Assembly (NCBI GenBank): GCA_035079385.1
Contig: JAVHKY010000013.1
Coordinates: 11,592,001-11,656,000 of the forward strand
Length of the DNA: 64,000 nucleotides
Origin: Aspidiotus rigidus
Lineage: Eukaryota > Arthropoda > Insecta > Hemiptera > Diaspididae
Direction of reading: 5' to 3'
The notes beneath the pieces were generated by a model, which was given only the letters and a program-made list of their open reading frames with translations, searched no databases and was not told where the DNA came from. The position numbers were made by a program, and so were the translations under genes. Shown in pieces: positions 23,961 to 34,402 of this stretch (positions are counted from its first letter, which is position 1; the number at the start of each line of letters is the position of its first letter).

Positions 23961-25130
23961 ATGTCAACCGTCGTAAAATTGTATCTCAAAACAGAGGCCG
24001 CAAATCCCCAGGACCAGAAGACGACAGTTCTGAAAATAAAAGGAATTCAAGTCATTGGTGATGACGCTGTGTACGAAATGACGGAAAGTCGCCAACCAAT
24101 CAAGTGTCATCCGGCTATTGTAAATTTTCCGGCAGTGAAACATGCCATCAGCACAATGAAGACCCGAAATCTCTACAGACAGGTCAAAATCACACTGGAT
24201 GACAATACGGAGAAAATTTATTTTGATGAAGAGGGAAATCTTTGCTTTGAAGAGGAATTTCTCAACATCGCAACGACCAGTTTTCTACCCATGATGAAGA
24301 ATGAAAAGCTTATCGATAAGAACTTGGACGAGCAAGACCCAGGGATTCAGCAGAAGAAAAGTCTACAGACGACGATTAAGGATTTTGTACTTGAAAAATT
24401 CAGTGGTAAGAACCTTGATGCAAATACCTGGATTGTACTCTTCGAGGAGGAATGTCGGAGAACAAGGATTTCAGAGAGTCAACATGCAGACGCCCTACGC
24501 TTGTTTCTGGACGGCTCAGCCAGTGAATGGTACATAGCAAACAGACAGTTGATTGGAGCAGCATCGTGGGACGACTGGAAAAAAGCGTTCATGGAAACTT
24601 TTGGAAATAAAGGTTGGTCAGACTTAGGTTACGCGTATCATTTTAAATATTATAAAGGTTCGACTACTGAATTCGCGATAAAAAAATTGAATTTACTTGT
24701 TTCGGCTGATTCGGATTTAACTGAAAAATCGCGTATAGGGCACATTGTTACGAGTCTCCCTCCATTTATTCAGACAAGACTAAACAGATCGGAGGTAGTC
24801 ACGTTTGCGAAGTTAATGAGTGAACTAACTCAGATAGAAGATGGGTTCAATAAGTACAAGCAAAAGCAAGGAACGAGAGGAAATTTGACCTTTGGTAATA
24901 AGGTATCATCGAATTTGCAAGGTCAATCACAGAATAATAATTTTGATCGAAGAAGAAAATATTGTGGGATTTGTGAGAAGAGAGGAAGGCCGGGTTGCAC
25001 TCACGCAGAAGAGGAGTGTTTCTTCAATCCAAAGAACAGAAAAGGAATAGAAAAATCAGGGAATGTTAAAATAGCTCACAATACAGAATTAGAAAACATT
25101 TTTAATGAGAAAGAGAACTTAAAAAACTAA
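23961..25130 (+). CDS. gag: Gag polyprotein of the gypsy element
   Basis: 389 residues, starting 30 bases after the 5' LTR. Gag forms the cytoplasmic virus-like particle and packages the RNA. Residues about 1-130 are an unassigned N-terminal region. About 140-300 fit a retrotransposon Gag/capsid fold, including LFLDGSASEWY and AFMETFG. A basic stretch leads to one zinc knuckle of the unusual spacing C335-X2-C338-X9-H348-X4-C353, with an extra Cys at 346; the usual retroviral knuckle has X4 before His. The frame ends TTA AAA AAC TAA, so the stop directly follows the slippery heptamer used to enter pol. No internal stop. The ATG is the first in the transcript after the LTR in this frame. Confidence 0.92.
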   Translation: MSTVVKLYLKTEAANPQDQKTTVLKIKGIQVIGDDAVYEMTESRQPIKCHPAIVNFPAVKHAISTMKTRNLYRQVKITLDDNTEKIYFDEEGNLCFEEEFLNIATTSFLPMMKNEKLIDKNLDEQDPGIQQKKSLQTTIKDFVLEKFSGKNLDANTWIVLFEEECRRTRISESQHADALRLFLDGSASEWYIANRQLIGAASWDDWKKAFMETFGNKGWSDLGYAYHFKYYKGSTTEFAIKKLNLLVSADSDLTEKSRIGHIVTSLPPFIQTRLNRSEVVTFAKLMSELTQIEDGFNKYKQKQGTRGNLTFGNKVSSNLQGQSQNNNFDRRRKYCGICEKRGRPGCTHAEEECFFNPKNRKGIEKSGNVKIAHNTELENIFNEKENLKN

Positions 25131-28100
25131 AATTACCTCCCCTCATTACTCTGGATATAAGCGTGGAAGATGAATACGCAAAAGGTCTATATGATCCATG
25201 CGCGAATATTACAATCTGTTCTTATGAATATTTTAAAAAGTTATGCAAAAAAATGTATATTCCAAAATCGCTTACATACAGAACAATGACCGGGGAGGGA
25301 AAAATAATGGGAACAATTTACGCAAAAGTAAAGATTCTTGAGATTGAAAAGAAGATACGAATGTTTGTAGTAGATAATAAAAATTTTAAATATGATATTT
25401 TAGTAGGTTTAGACAGTATAATAGAATTTCGATTATGTCAAGACCATTTATGTAGAATTACTCAAGCTAAAGAAAGTGAAAAAGAAACAAACATAGATTT
25501 CAAAACGAATGAGGAGATAAGTGTAAACTGGAACGAGTATATACCCGTTGAAAAATTTGATATGAAGACAGAGCACCTGAATGAGAAAAAAAAGAAAGTT
25601 ATCTATGACTTAGTTGATAAGTATGGGATGGTTTTTGCGAAAGACCAATACGATATTGGTACGGTGAGTGAAAGAGATTATGAAGCCAGTATAGAATTAA
25701 TTGAGAACAGATATGTAGCCAAAAGACCGTATCGATGCTCTATGGAAGATCAACAAGAAATCGAGAAACAAGTGTCGGAATTATTAAAGCATGGGCATAT
25801 ACAGGAATCTTGTTCCCCATTCGCGGCTCCCGTCACTCTGGCATACAAAAAAACAGGCGAGGGGAATGCAAAAGAGAAAAATCGCATGTGCATCGACTTC
25901 CGCGAATTAAATAAGCTGCTGGTTCCCGAGAGCCAGCCTTTCCCGCTGATAGAGGATATTATTACAAGAACAAGGGATTGCAAATGGTTTTCGGCACTCG
26001 ATATAAATTCAGCATTCTGGTCTATACCAATACGTAAGAAAGATCGTTTCAAGACGGCCTTTGTTACTCAACTTGGGCATTATGAATGGAGAAGTTTACC
26101 TTTTGGGCTCCGAAATTCACCGGCCATTTTTCAACGAATATTGTCAGGAATAATAAGGAGAAATGAACTGGACTCATTCTGCTGTAATTATATAGATGAC
26201 ATATTAATATTCTCAAAAACTTTCGAAGAACATGTTAAGCATTTAGAAGCTCTCGTCAAAGCGATTCAAAAAGAGGGATTTCGTTTAAAATTCACCAAAT
26301 GTAATTTTGCAGCCAATTCGATTAAATATCTAGGTCACATCATTGAGGAAAATTCAGTAAGGCCATTGAATGATAATCTAATTGCTATAAAAGAATTCCC
26401 AGCTCCTAAAACTAAAAAGAACGTCAGACAGTTTCTTGGGAAGATCAATTTCTACCACAAATATATTCCGCAAGCAGTGAAGAGCTTAGAACCATTTCAC
26501 AAACTGTTGAAGAAGGACGCTGAATTCAAGTGGTCTGAAGAATGTCAGGAGGCGTTTGAAAGAATAAAAAATTATCTGGCATCATCCCCGGCACTGGCAA
26601 TTTTTGATCCAAATTTGCCTATCCAAATTTATACAGACGCGAGTTTAGAGGGGATGGGCGCAATTTTGAAGCAAACACAAAGAAATGGGGAAGAGAAAAC
26701 AGTAGCGTATTTTTCGAAGAAGTTTAATGATGCCCAGAAAAAGAAGAAAGCCATTTATATAGAAAGTCTGGCTATTCAGGAGGCAGTGAAATATTGGAAA
26801 TACTGGTTGATAGGGAGAGGTTTCAAGGTTATAACAGATCATCAGCCATTAGCAAAATTAAATATAAAGGCTAGACCAGATGAGGAGTTGGGGGATATAA
26901 CAAATTTTTTATCACAATTCCAATTCGAGGTGATATATAGGCCTGGGTCAGCAAACGTTGAGGCGGATTGTTTATCAAGGAATCCTGTATTAGCAAGCAA
27001 GGATGAGGAAAGTAGTTGCGATCCCATTAGGACAGTGAATACACTTGAGCTAGAAGAAATTAAAGAGGGACAGAAAGAGATCAAAATGCAGAAAAATGAT
27101 GAAATGAGAAATGGTATTATATTTAGACAGATAAGAGGGAAGAGACGCATAATATTAGGTCAAGAAACTGGAAAGAGATTAATAGAAAACATCCATGAAA
27201 AATTTGGTCATATTGGTACTAGGCAGATGTCTGAAATGTTGAAAACGAATTTTTATTTTCGTAATATGCATAGGCTGATAACAGAATATTGTAGCTTGTG
27301 TGAAGTATGTCTTGAAAATAAGTCTAGACAAGGACCAAAATTGGGTCTTTTAGGACATTTAGGTCCAGCGTCGGAACCTTTCGAGATCGTATCCTTAGAT
27401 ACTATAGGTGGTTTTGGAGGCAGAAGATCGACAAAAAAGTACTTACACCTCTTGATAGATCATTTCACGCGCTACATATACATTCTTACAGCAGCAAATC
27501 AATCAGCTCAAGCATTTATAAAGATAATAAAGAGTGTACAGGATAATAATAGGATAGGAATCTTGCTGACTGATCAATATGGTGGGTTGTGCTCTAAAGA
27601 ATTCCAGGCATATCTTGCTGAAGAGGGTATAGATCACATTTATACAGCAGTAGATAATGCTTCATCGAATGGGCTAAATGAACGGGCAGGGCAAACGCTT
27701 GTCAACAGAATTCGATGTAGGTCAAATGAAAGTAAAAACAAATTAACTGCTTGGTCTACAATAGCGCAACGCTGCACAAAAGAATACAATGAGACAATCC
27801 ATTCTTCAACAGGATTTTCGCCCAATTATTTAATGAACGGTATTTTGCCGGAAATAGTGCCAAAAGAATTAAGCGAGGAGAGGAATTACTTGGAAGATAA
27901 AAAGAAAGCTTTTGAAAATTCGCTCAGAGCTCATGAGGAAAATAAAAAAAGGTATGATGAAAACAGAAAGGAAGTTTCTTTGAAAATACGGGAAAAAATT
28001 TATGTAATAAACGGGAATAAATTAAATCGAAAAAAATTAGATGAAATTAGGATAGGTCCTCATGAGATAGTTGGCCAAGTCTCAAGAACAGTATATGAAG

Positions 28101-28177
28101 TCAATGTAGGTAATAGATACAAACCCGATATCCGAAAGTACCACATTAGCAAAATGATTCCGGTTGGGGCACCTTAG
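25109..28177 (+). CDS. pol: Pol polyprotein (PR-RT-RNase H-IN)
   Basis: Open in the -1 frame from 25109; no own ATG precedes the protease, so it is made as Gag-Pol. Numbering from 25163: protease active site reads YDPCAN (D11-P12-C13) where D-[ST]-G is usual, with ILVGLD further on. RT holds CIDFRELN, SLPFGLRNSPAIFQ and catalytic YIDD at 343-346. RNase H has YTDAS (D492) and DHQPL. Integrase has the zinc motif H678-X4-H683-X29-C713-X2-C716 and catalytic D746, D804 and E840 with D-X35-E, then a GPHEIV module near the C-terminus. These enzymes cut the polyprotein, copy RNA to DNA, degrade template and integrate the copy. No stops or frameshifts. The only suspect position is the protease Cys. 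Confidence 0.95.
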   Translation, partial: ERELKKLKLPPLITLDISVEDEYAKGLYDPCANITICSYEYFKKLCKKMYIPKSLTYRTMTGEGKIMGTIYAKVKILEIEKKIRMFVVDNKNFKYDILVGLDSIIEFRLCQDHLCRITQAKESEKETNIDFKTNEEISVNWNEYIPVEKFDMKTEHLNEKKKKVIYDLVDKYGMVFAKDQYDIGTVSERDYEASIELIENRYVAKRPYRCSMEDQQEIEKQVSELLKHGHIQESCSPFAAPVTLAYKKTGEGNAKEKNRMCIDFRELNKLLVPESQPFPLIEDIITRTRDCKWFSALDINSAFWSIPIRKKDRFKTAFVTQLGHYEWRSLPFGLRNSPAIFQRILSGIIRRNELDSFCCNYIDDILIFSKTFEEHVKHLEALVKAIQKEGFRLKFTKCNFAANSIKYLGHIIEENSVRPLNDNLIAIKEFPAPKTKKNVRQFLGKINFYHKYIPQAVKSLEPFHKLLKKDAEFKWSEECQEAFERIKNYLASSPALAIFDPNLPIQIYTDASLEGMGAILKQTQRNGEEKTVAYFSKKFNDAQKKKKAIYIESLAIQEAVKYWKYWLIGRGFKVITDHQPLAKLNIKARPDEELGDITNFLSQFQFEVIYRPGSANVEADCLSRNPVLASKDEESSCDPIRTVNTLELEEIKEGQKEIKMQKNDEMRNGIIFRQIRGKRRIILGQETGKRLIENIHEKFGHIGTRQMSEMLKTNFYFRNMHRLITEYCSLCEVCLENKSRQGPKLGLLGHLGPASEPFEIVSLDTIGGFGGRRSTKKYLHLLIDHFTRYIYILTAANQSAQAFIKIIKSVQDNNRIGILLTDQYGGLCSKEFQAYLAEEGIDHIYTAVDNASSNGLNERAGQTLVNRIRCRSNESKNKLTAWSTIAQRCTKEYNETIHSSTGFSPNYLMNGILPEIVPKELSEERNYLEDKKKAFENSLRAHEENKKRYDENRKEVSLKIREKIYVINGNKLNRKKLDEIRIGPHEIVGQVSRTVYEVNVGNRYKPDIRKYHISKMIPVGAP
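25121..25127 (+). promoter_or_regulatory. Programmed -1 ribosomal frameshift site (A AAA AAC)
   Basis: The heptamer AAAAAAC lies in the gag frame as A AAA AAC, the canonical X XXY YYZ slippery pattern, and is followed at once by the gag stop TAA. The pol frame is -1 relative to gag and open from 25109 through the heptamer into the protease. Slippage here would give Gag-Pol. I did not identify a clear downstream pseudoknot by eye. Confidence 0.85.
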
Positions 28178-28473
28178 ACTGGTTTTCAGACTGCATGTGA
28201 TGTTATTAAGAGGCACGGAAGCCTCGGATTTCCGCGAATGTAGTGCAGATTAGAGTCACTCAAAGGATGAAAGTGACCTCATTACACTTAGCGGAAAGAG
28301 GAGACATGATGCCGCTCTGCTAATGTCCTCCGCTGCTGCATATGACCCGCGAAGGCTAATGGTGGATATTGACCTTTGAGTTGGCGAATGGTACAACGGC
28401 CGAGAAATGTTACGGCAGGGTCGCAGCCTCGAATTGAGTTAGGGCCCAGTCTGCCCCCCCGGTGCCTTGTCTT
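28178..28473 (+). other. Gypsy 3' untranslated spacer
   Basis: About 300 bases between the pol stop and the polypurine tract with no reading frame that could encode an envelope protein. Ends with a C-rich run just before the purine tract. Confidence 0.8.
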
Positions 28474-28485
28474 GGAAAGGGGGGA
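28474..28485 (+). promoter_or_regulatory. Polypurine tract
   Basis: GGAAAGGGGGGA ends exactly at the base before the 3' LTR. This is the RNase H-resistant primer for plus-strand DNA synthesis. Position and composition are diagnostic. Confidence 0.92.
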
Positions 28486-28907
28486 TGTAAGATACGAAGC
28501 TTACGTACTCGTATCTTGATATGCAGACTCAGTATCGCCGTCTGGTTTGGACTTGTCTGAAGTAGATTGGAGTTACTCGAGCTTATCAATAGTTACCTGT
28601 AGATTACTCATATCTTTATATTTGAATACGATACAATGTTAATTTATTAGTTTACGTCATGATGAGTCATAAGGGGATTCTTCTTTCGTTTATGTTGTGT
28701 CACGTATAAAGATCAGATCAATTTTCGTGCTCGTGCAGAGCACATCCTTTTTAACGTTGTATTTTATGTTACTGTATTTTTGTTCTTTTCATTCACGGTG
28801 AAACGCATCTTGTTGTTTTCGATTTTTTGATTAAATTAATTCTCACAATCGATAACATTCTTCCTTTTCGGATCGAGTTGGGTAATTAAATAAGTTACCG
28901 ACTTACA
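28486..28907 (+). repeat. 3' LTR
   Basis: 422 bp, identical by eye to the 5' LTR. A candidate polyadenylation signal ATTAAA lies at 28830-28835, downstream of the presumed transcription start equivalent. Followed by the target duplication CGAA. Confidence 0.95.
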
Positions 28908-28949
28908 CGAATACCAGAGATTTACTCATGAACCTCTGGTAACTAAGAA

Positions 28950-30155
28950 ATTTCTCGTATATTGAAAGCTCTCATGAACGCAGCAGAAGTGTCTGCATAC
29001 TGCTCAGGATGTTCACAACTGTCAAGAAATCCAAGCGGAGACGTCTGCTGGTACATTAAAGCGCCACAAGGGTCAGTCCTAGGGCTGCGCTTGGAGTACG
29101 TCGCAATTCACGCGTCCAACAGGCGTTAAGCACGCAGATTTCACACTGGTGGTATACATTGCTGAAACACGTGAAGCGGTGGAGAGGAGGTAGAGAGGCA
29201 GTGACAACTCGGATTAATTCGATCAGACTAGAACTCGCAGTAGGGAAGATGGAAGCCACATTACGGTATTTACGACCCGCCGAAAGTCAGTCCACCCATC
29301 TTTCGCCTGTAAGGTGTGGGATGAGGGTATCTGGTTTGATTGAAGGTGGGCAGAGTGGTGACCTATCTAAATGACGAACGTAGGAGGGTCGAAGGAAGCG
29401 AAGAGAAGGATCATGATGATCACCGCATTGTCGATCCTCTTGGTACCCCAGTATGGGTCGACTTTATGAAGATAGCCTACAGAAGGAAAGAGGTAGGAAG
29501 AGTTGCTCTGAGGTATGTTGGTGTCTCCGCAGAAGGCTTTTTGCATATTAGTATGTAAACCACCACAATTGAACTTGTAGAGGAGAGAGCAGTGGTGTTC
29601 AAAGCAAAGAAGAGGACAACTACAGATCAACAGGCTTTACGGGTCAAGCAAGAGGCGAAGCGCTTCTTGCTAGGGTGATGGAGAGCGAGTCAGAAAAATG
29701 GACGACCCGTTTGTTAATACGCGACCTTAATGATTGGATGAATCGAGACTATGGCTAGCAGAACTTTCACCTGACACAGGCGTTCAGTGGCGATGGCTGC
29801 TTCAATAAGTACTTTCATGTATAGATGAGGAAAGTTGAGCAAGTAACATTCGCGCATCACGATCAAGGCGGATGAAGGATCACAGCACACCTCATTTGAC
29901 TGCAAGACGCGGAGGCGTTAGCGGGCAAGCTTGATCTATCTCTTCAAGATTTTGGGGTCGATGATGCGCTCCTACCGCGTACGATGGCAGCCATTATACT
30001 AAGTTCACAAGAAGCATGGGACCAGGTGTCTGAATGTACAGCCACAGTCATGAAGAAGAGGATGGACACGGAATGGAATGCTCAAGTATTGCCTGCCATC
30101 GGGATGGGGAATTCAAAACATCTCCACTAAGAGGAGAGGAGGATTCAAACCCCAG
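28950..30155 (+). pseudogene. R1-like non-LTR retrotransposon relic, copy A
   Basis: Pieces of one LINE ORF in shifting frames: APQGSVLGL (about 29067-29093, RT motif), then ADFTLVVYIAETREAVE (about 29132-29182), where the catalytic ADD has become ADF, then a region parallel to copy B (VGGSKEAKRRIM; PVWVDFMKIAYRRKEVGR; VSAEGFLHIS), and a C-terminal part with HLTQAFSGDGCFNKY (about 29770-29815). The order and the APVWA...KLAYRRK-type block are typical of the R1/I group of insect LINEs. Many stops. The 5' part is absent and the gypsy element lies just upstream. Confidence 0.75.
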
Positions 30156-30159
30156 TGGA

Positions 30160-32780
30160 TAGAGTAGAATAGTGCAGCAGCAAGAATTCCGGAACTACTT
30201 CCTCAGAACCGGGCAAATTCCATCTCATTTCGATTAGAGACGATCTTCACACAATTACCGTAGAGATCGTTCAGCGCGAACCATCCGTTCTAACGCCATA
30301 AAGTCGTTTCAAAATCTCGGTGCCAAGATTTACGACAAGACGCAGGGTATCTTGAAGTATATTTCCTTTCGCTATGCAAAATGTAATGCAATATAATAGC
30401 TCGTAGCGTAATTAGAAAAGGTACTTTCGCAATAAATATTCGCTATTTTGACCGCGACTTCGCCAACCACTCGAATGCTAATGCATTCCTCGCACGCTTT
30501 CCGCACTCACATATACCCACACGTCTATCGAAAACGTAAAGAGAAAATAAGGACAGCAAGACGACGCGACGTCCTCGACTTCGTGTAACTTCTTTAATCA
30601 AAACTTTGTTTACTTTCGGTTTTCTTCATTTCATTAAAGAACGCGCGCGCGATAACATATTTCCATTATGTTCCTCGAGGTTATATTCTATATTCCATTT
30701 CGTCAAGACCCGCCGTCGTCGACGACCGCAAAGGACAAGATGGTATCTCTTAGGTATGCATCACGTTCCTTTTCCTAGTTTACCGCACATTTTCTCACTT
30801 ACTCTCTCTCTTTCTCGCACGCGCGAGCAAAAAGGGGTTAAATTACTTAAAAGGAGGTAGAGCGTTGTCGCGTTTCTTCTTTACAACACCGGAGATGAAG
30901 AAACTATAATTCGTCTTTTCTTCGGGGTCGCCGATATCGCCACCGAAAATCCGACTTATACGGCGAAAGAAACGTAAAAGTAAGACGCGTCCGGACCACA
31001 AGAAACTTCCAGGTCGCCGCAAGACTTCCTCGCTGCTGAGTCTTATTCGTGACCTAACTTTGCGACCAGCTGACAAAAGTTACGATCTTCGATACCCTCG
31101 CATCTCTGCTATCTTCGATTAGAGGAGAAATTGTTTTCGCGGTAATATCGATGACCCTTCGCCTCAAGGTGCATTCCAAAGAAAAAGAGTTGGGATTTTC
31201 TTTCTCTCGCGCGCGATATCATCACCTCGACTCGCGCTCTCTCGTCTTCTTTATTTTCAAGTTTTAAACATTTGATTTATTTAGATTCGGGATTAAAGTC
31301 GCATTCAAATCCTATTCAAAAGGTTTCCGCGAAGTTCAGTTTTGTTTAACTTTTGGTTTATATACACAGCGTATTCCTCGCTTTTAATGCTGTGTAGCCA
31401 AAGGATGTCGAAAGTCAAATCCGCGAGCGGCAGCGGCAAACGTTTCTCATTCGTCTCCTTTTTCCATCACTTCCCTCCGCTCTCTTACGGATATAATTGT
31501 TGAGATGTTTAGCTTATTAAACCATTACCAAACGCCTTACGTTACGTTTATTTCAAACTCTCGTTTATATTGTGTATAAGAAACCGGCGAGGAGCGCGGT
31601 GGGAAATACGTAAGTCGACCTTTCGCGACACAGAAAGAGGTATACGGTAATTTATTTATACTTAATTTTAAATTAATAAAGATGTAAGATATGTTCCAAC
31701 TTTCTTAACTCGCGTCGGCAAAAGTGTAGTCGTTTCCGTTCGTACGGCGGCGTCGAGAAGAACTTTCAACGTACTGCGCTGTAAAAGAGGCATTAATTTC
31801 ATTTGAAATGGCGAGCCTGCCTGACACGGCGGTGCTGAAGTAGGCTCGCGAATACTCGTTAAAGGAAATGAGAGGGTGGAATCAAGGTTTTGAGAGACGC
31901 GCCGGCACTGGCAGGAACAGTGCCGTAATTCACCGGGGCTCACGTTGTTCAACGTGGCGACAAAAAGTTCTGTGTTAGACAATAAAATGTTACCAATACC
32001 ACCACCCCAACACCCTAATTCGACTTCAAATAGTGTAAAATCTTACTTCGTCTTAGAAACTTAGAATAACCTGCAATTTTCGGAAAGTTTGATGCCGCGA
32101 AGACGAGTGCGAAAGGAGGAATTTTCTTTTGAATAAGATTTTATGCCACCTTTTAGGATTCGTTGTCTTTTTTTTTTGGAAGCGGTAACCAGAATGTGCA
32201 TTAAGAAACAGTTTAAACTCGAATAGGGCCGCTGATAAGTAAACAGATGCTCGAGATGAGAGCAAGGTCAGCTGGAAAATTTATCATAAGTTAAACTTGG
32301 CTAATGTTGATCAAATCACTTAATTTTGCACCATTTGGACCCGGAAGCGCTAGTATCAACCACGCTAATGTTTGCGGTAATCGAAAGGTAATGCGAAGTA
32401 GGTATGAAAATAATATCAATTGAAAGAGGAAGGAGATAACTCACCTTAAAGTGCAAATAAAGGTTGAGCAAAGTGAAGAAAAGTATTCCATAATTGTACT
32501 TCGGCAGCGCAGTCTCTTTCTGATTGTGAACATGTAACGAATATTTTGTGCTGTCTATCTATCGAATTTTGTTCAAGTCGACCTCTATTCCACTTTTTCC
32601 TGCAGTACTTTATTTCGATTTTGCTAGCACCCAAATTGTGATTTTTCTGACCAAGTTCACCTTCTGATCAACGGTGATTTGTCCTCAGACCACTCACGGT
32701 CTCTATTTCTTCGCTTAGCAGTACCGTCCTACGCAGGTGAATGATCCTGAACTCACCACAAGCACACAAACGGGGATACC
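30160..32780. other. Non-coding stretch, no gene recognised
   Basis: CpG-rich, largely non-repetitive DNA. On the minus strand a 62-residue frame (32446-32634) runs into AAG|GTGAGT (about 32446-32456), a strong splice-donor consensus, so an internal exon is conceivable. Its product is not recognised and I do not call a gene. Nothing else supported. Confidence 0.45.
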
Positions 32781-32929
32781 ATGGTGAAGACCCGCACTCG
32801 CGATCACAATAATAAAACCTTTAATCATTACGTAATTACTCTCGAAACCATAAAAGCTCAACTCGTTCATTACAGAAACCACTCGGTTACTCCGCAACCT
32901 TTCGAAGGCCAGACAACACCTGAGCGCAA

Positions 32930-33345
32930 AATGACCAAGAAAGAGCTGAGACTTACGCTGAGCACCTTGACGAAAGCCTTCAACCACATGATCTTCTTAC
33001 TGACATCACTCCTGATCTGCTGTAAAAAGAAGATCAAGAAATTGAAATATTTCTGCCAACTGAAATTAAAAGTATGATCAAGAGAAAACTGAATCCAAAG
33101 AAAGCGCCGGGACATAACGAAATCTTAGCCCGCGTACTTCAAAACGCTTGTGTAAAGGCTGTTAACTCATATGTACAGCGCAAAACTACGAGGAAAATGG
33201 CTCAGAGAATTATGATTGATGAACCAAGCAGGCCACCAGAGGCTCCTAATTTGTATTGGTCAATACCACTGCTTTAACAAAGCAGTTTGAAAATCTCTAC
33301 GCAAAACGCCTCCAAGAAACACACTCACACCGGAAAGGAACAGGA
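32930..33345 (+). pseudogene. Jockey-like LINE reverse transcriptase relic
   Basis: Shifting frames give EIKSMIKRKLNPKKAPGHNE (about 33060-33120), which is the conserved 'I..L..KKAPG.D.I' start of Jockey-clade RT, then APNLYWSIPLL (about 33244-33276, corresponding to 'YRPISLL') and FENLYAKRLQE (about 33287-33320). Stops interrupt it and the rest of the RT is missing. It is followed within 50 bp by PLE copy C. Confidence 0.7.
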
Positions 33346-33384
33346 TAGAATACAAAATCTATAGTATCCAACGCACAACAACAC

Positions 33385-34240
33385 CACCACCTCAAACGAC
33401 TCCTATCACCACCTCAGGAATACTGCTACCGAAAAATTTCTATCCTGAAGAACAAATAAGTGAAGAGAGGAAACAAATTGAGATAGTAACGCAGATCACA
33501 GCAGTCAACGGCTATTCTAAAGACAAGGTTGAGGGAGTCCTCGAGAAAATGGAAGCAAAGAAGGGAACCCATGTCAGCACATGGAGAAAGTACTCCGGAT
33601 TGACCTATGGAAAAGTATAAAAGCGTGCAGAGATTCTGGTGGGAATGTGGGCATTTGTAACGATCCACCTATGGTGAAGAAAACAAACCAAGACCAGACG
33701 GAAGGAGAAGATAAGGAAAACTTGAGCGGAGTGTAGAAGCGCAGCTGCGATTACATTGGTGAGACTGGGACAATGTTCAACATCAGGAAAAAGTAGCATG
33801 AAATATCAAAAGAAAAAGAATATGGGAATCACTGTCCCGCAAACATTGTAATGAAGAACAGCACAATGGTGAACGAATATTTGAAATCATACATGTGGAA
33901 AAGTACACAAAGAGGAGAAAACTCTGGGAACAGATTTGCAAAGGCAAAGAGTCTCTAGAACAATATAATCACATTTGACAGTTGAAGATTATTTGCCTTG
34001 GTGATTGAAGGAGACAGAACAAAACCGACCAATAGAATGACAGCCAACCTGGTAACACATAGGTAGATAAACCAATCACGATGCAAATTGTAGTAGGCTA
34101 TCAGATCACAGATCCAGAGTCTAAAAACTAAAGTTTAAGGTCTTGTTCCTCAGTAGTGATGAAATTGATGATGGGGTAGCACCCAAAAGTACTCTTGTAA
34201 GCTAACTAATGAAGTAGAATTGGACACTTGAGATCTTGTT
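33385..34240 (+). pseudogene. Penelope-like retroelement copy C (3' half with GIY-YIG)
   Basis: Begins in the thumb region (TCAAACGACTCCTA, shared with copy B at 10012), runs through the linker and a GIY-YIG relic at about 33725-33795 reading SCDYIGETGTMFNIRKK, and ends with the family 3' tail (CAGTAGTGATGAAATTGATG and CTCTTGTAAGCTAACTAATG, 34155-34210). Broken by stops. The YIGETG core is better preserved here than in copy A. Confidence 0.8.
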
Positions 34241-34294
34241 GATTTGCAGTGCACTACTTACACCTAATCACACTAAATGTAATTTGGGAAATCG

Positions 34295-34402
34295 GATTAG
34301 TTCAATGTAATCACGTTTGAAAGCAAAAGATTATTTGGCTTTGGACTAGGAGAAGAGAAAGGATGGAACTGACCAATAAGATGACAGCAACTCCGGTAAG
34401 TA
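34295..34402 (+). pseudogene. PLE copy D, left fragment
   Basis: AATGTAATCACGTTTGAAAGC and GACCAATAAGATGACAGCAA match the region after the GIY-YIG of copies A and C. Homology stops at the TIR element and continues on its other side. Confidence 0.6.

Larger units (their letters stand above)
23509..28907 (+). mobile_element. Intact young Ty3/gypsy LTR retrotransposon
   Basis: A complete 5,399-bp element: 422-bp direct LTRs at 23509-23930 and 28486-28907 starting TGTAAG and ending CTTACA, a 4-bp target duplication CGAA (23505-23508 and 28908-28911), gag, pol in the order protease, RT, RNase H, integrase, and a polypurine tract before the 3' LTR. Domain order places it in Ty3/gypsy (Metaviridae). 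There is no envelope frame: only about 300 bp separate pol from the 3' LTR. The two LTRs are identical by eye over all 422 positions, which points to very recent insertion. It sits directly upstream of an R1-like LINE relic. Confidence 0.97.

Noticed and set aside
28178..28473. Envelope gene making the gypsy element an errantivirus
   Set aside because: Only about 300 bp between pol and the polypurine tract and no suitable frame.
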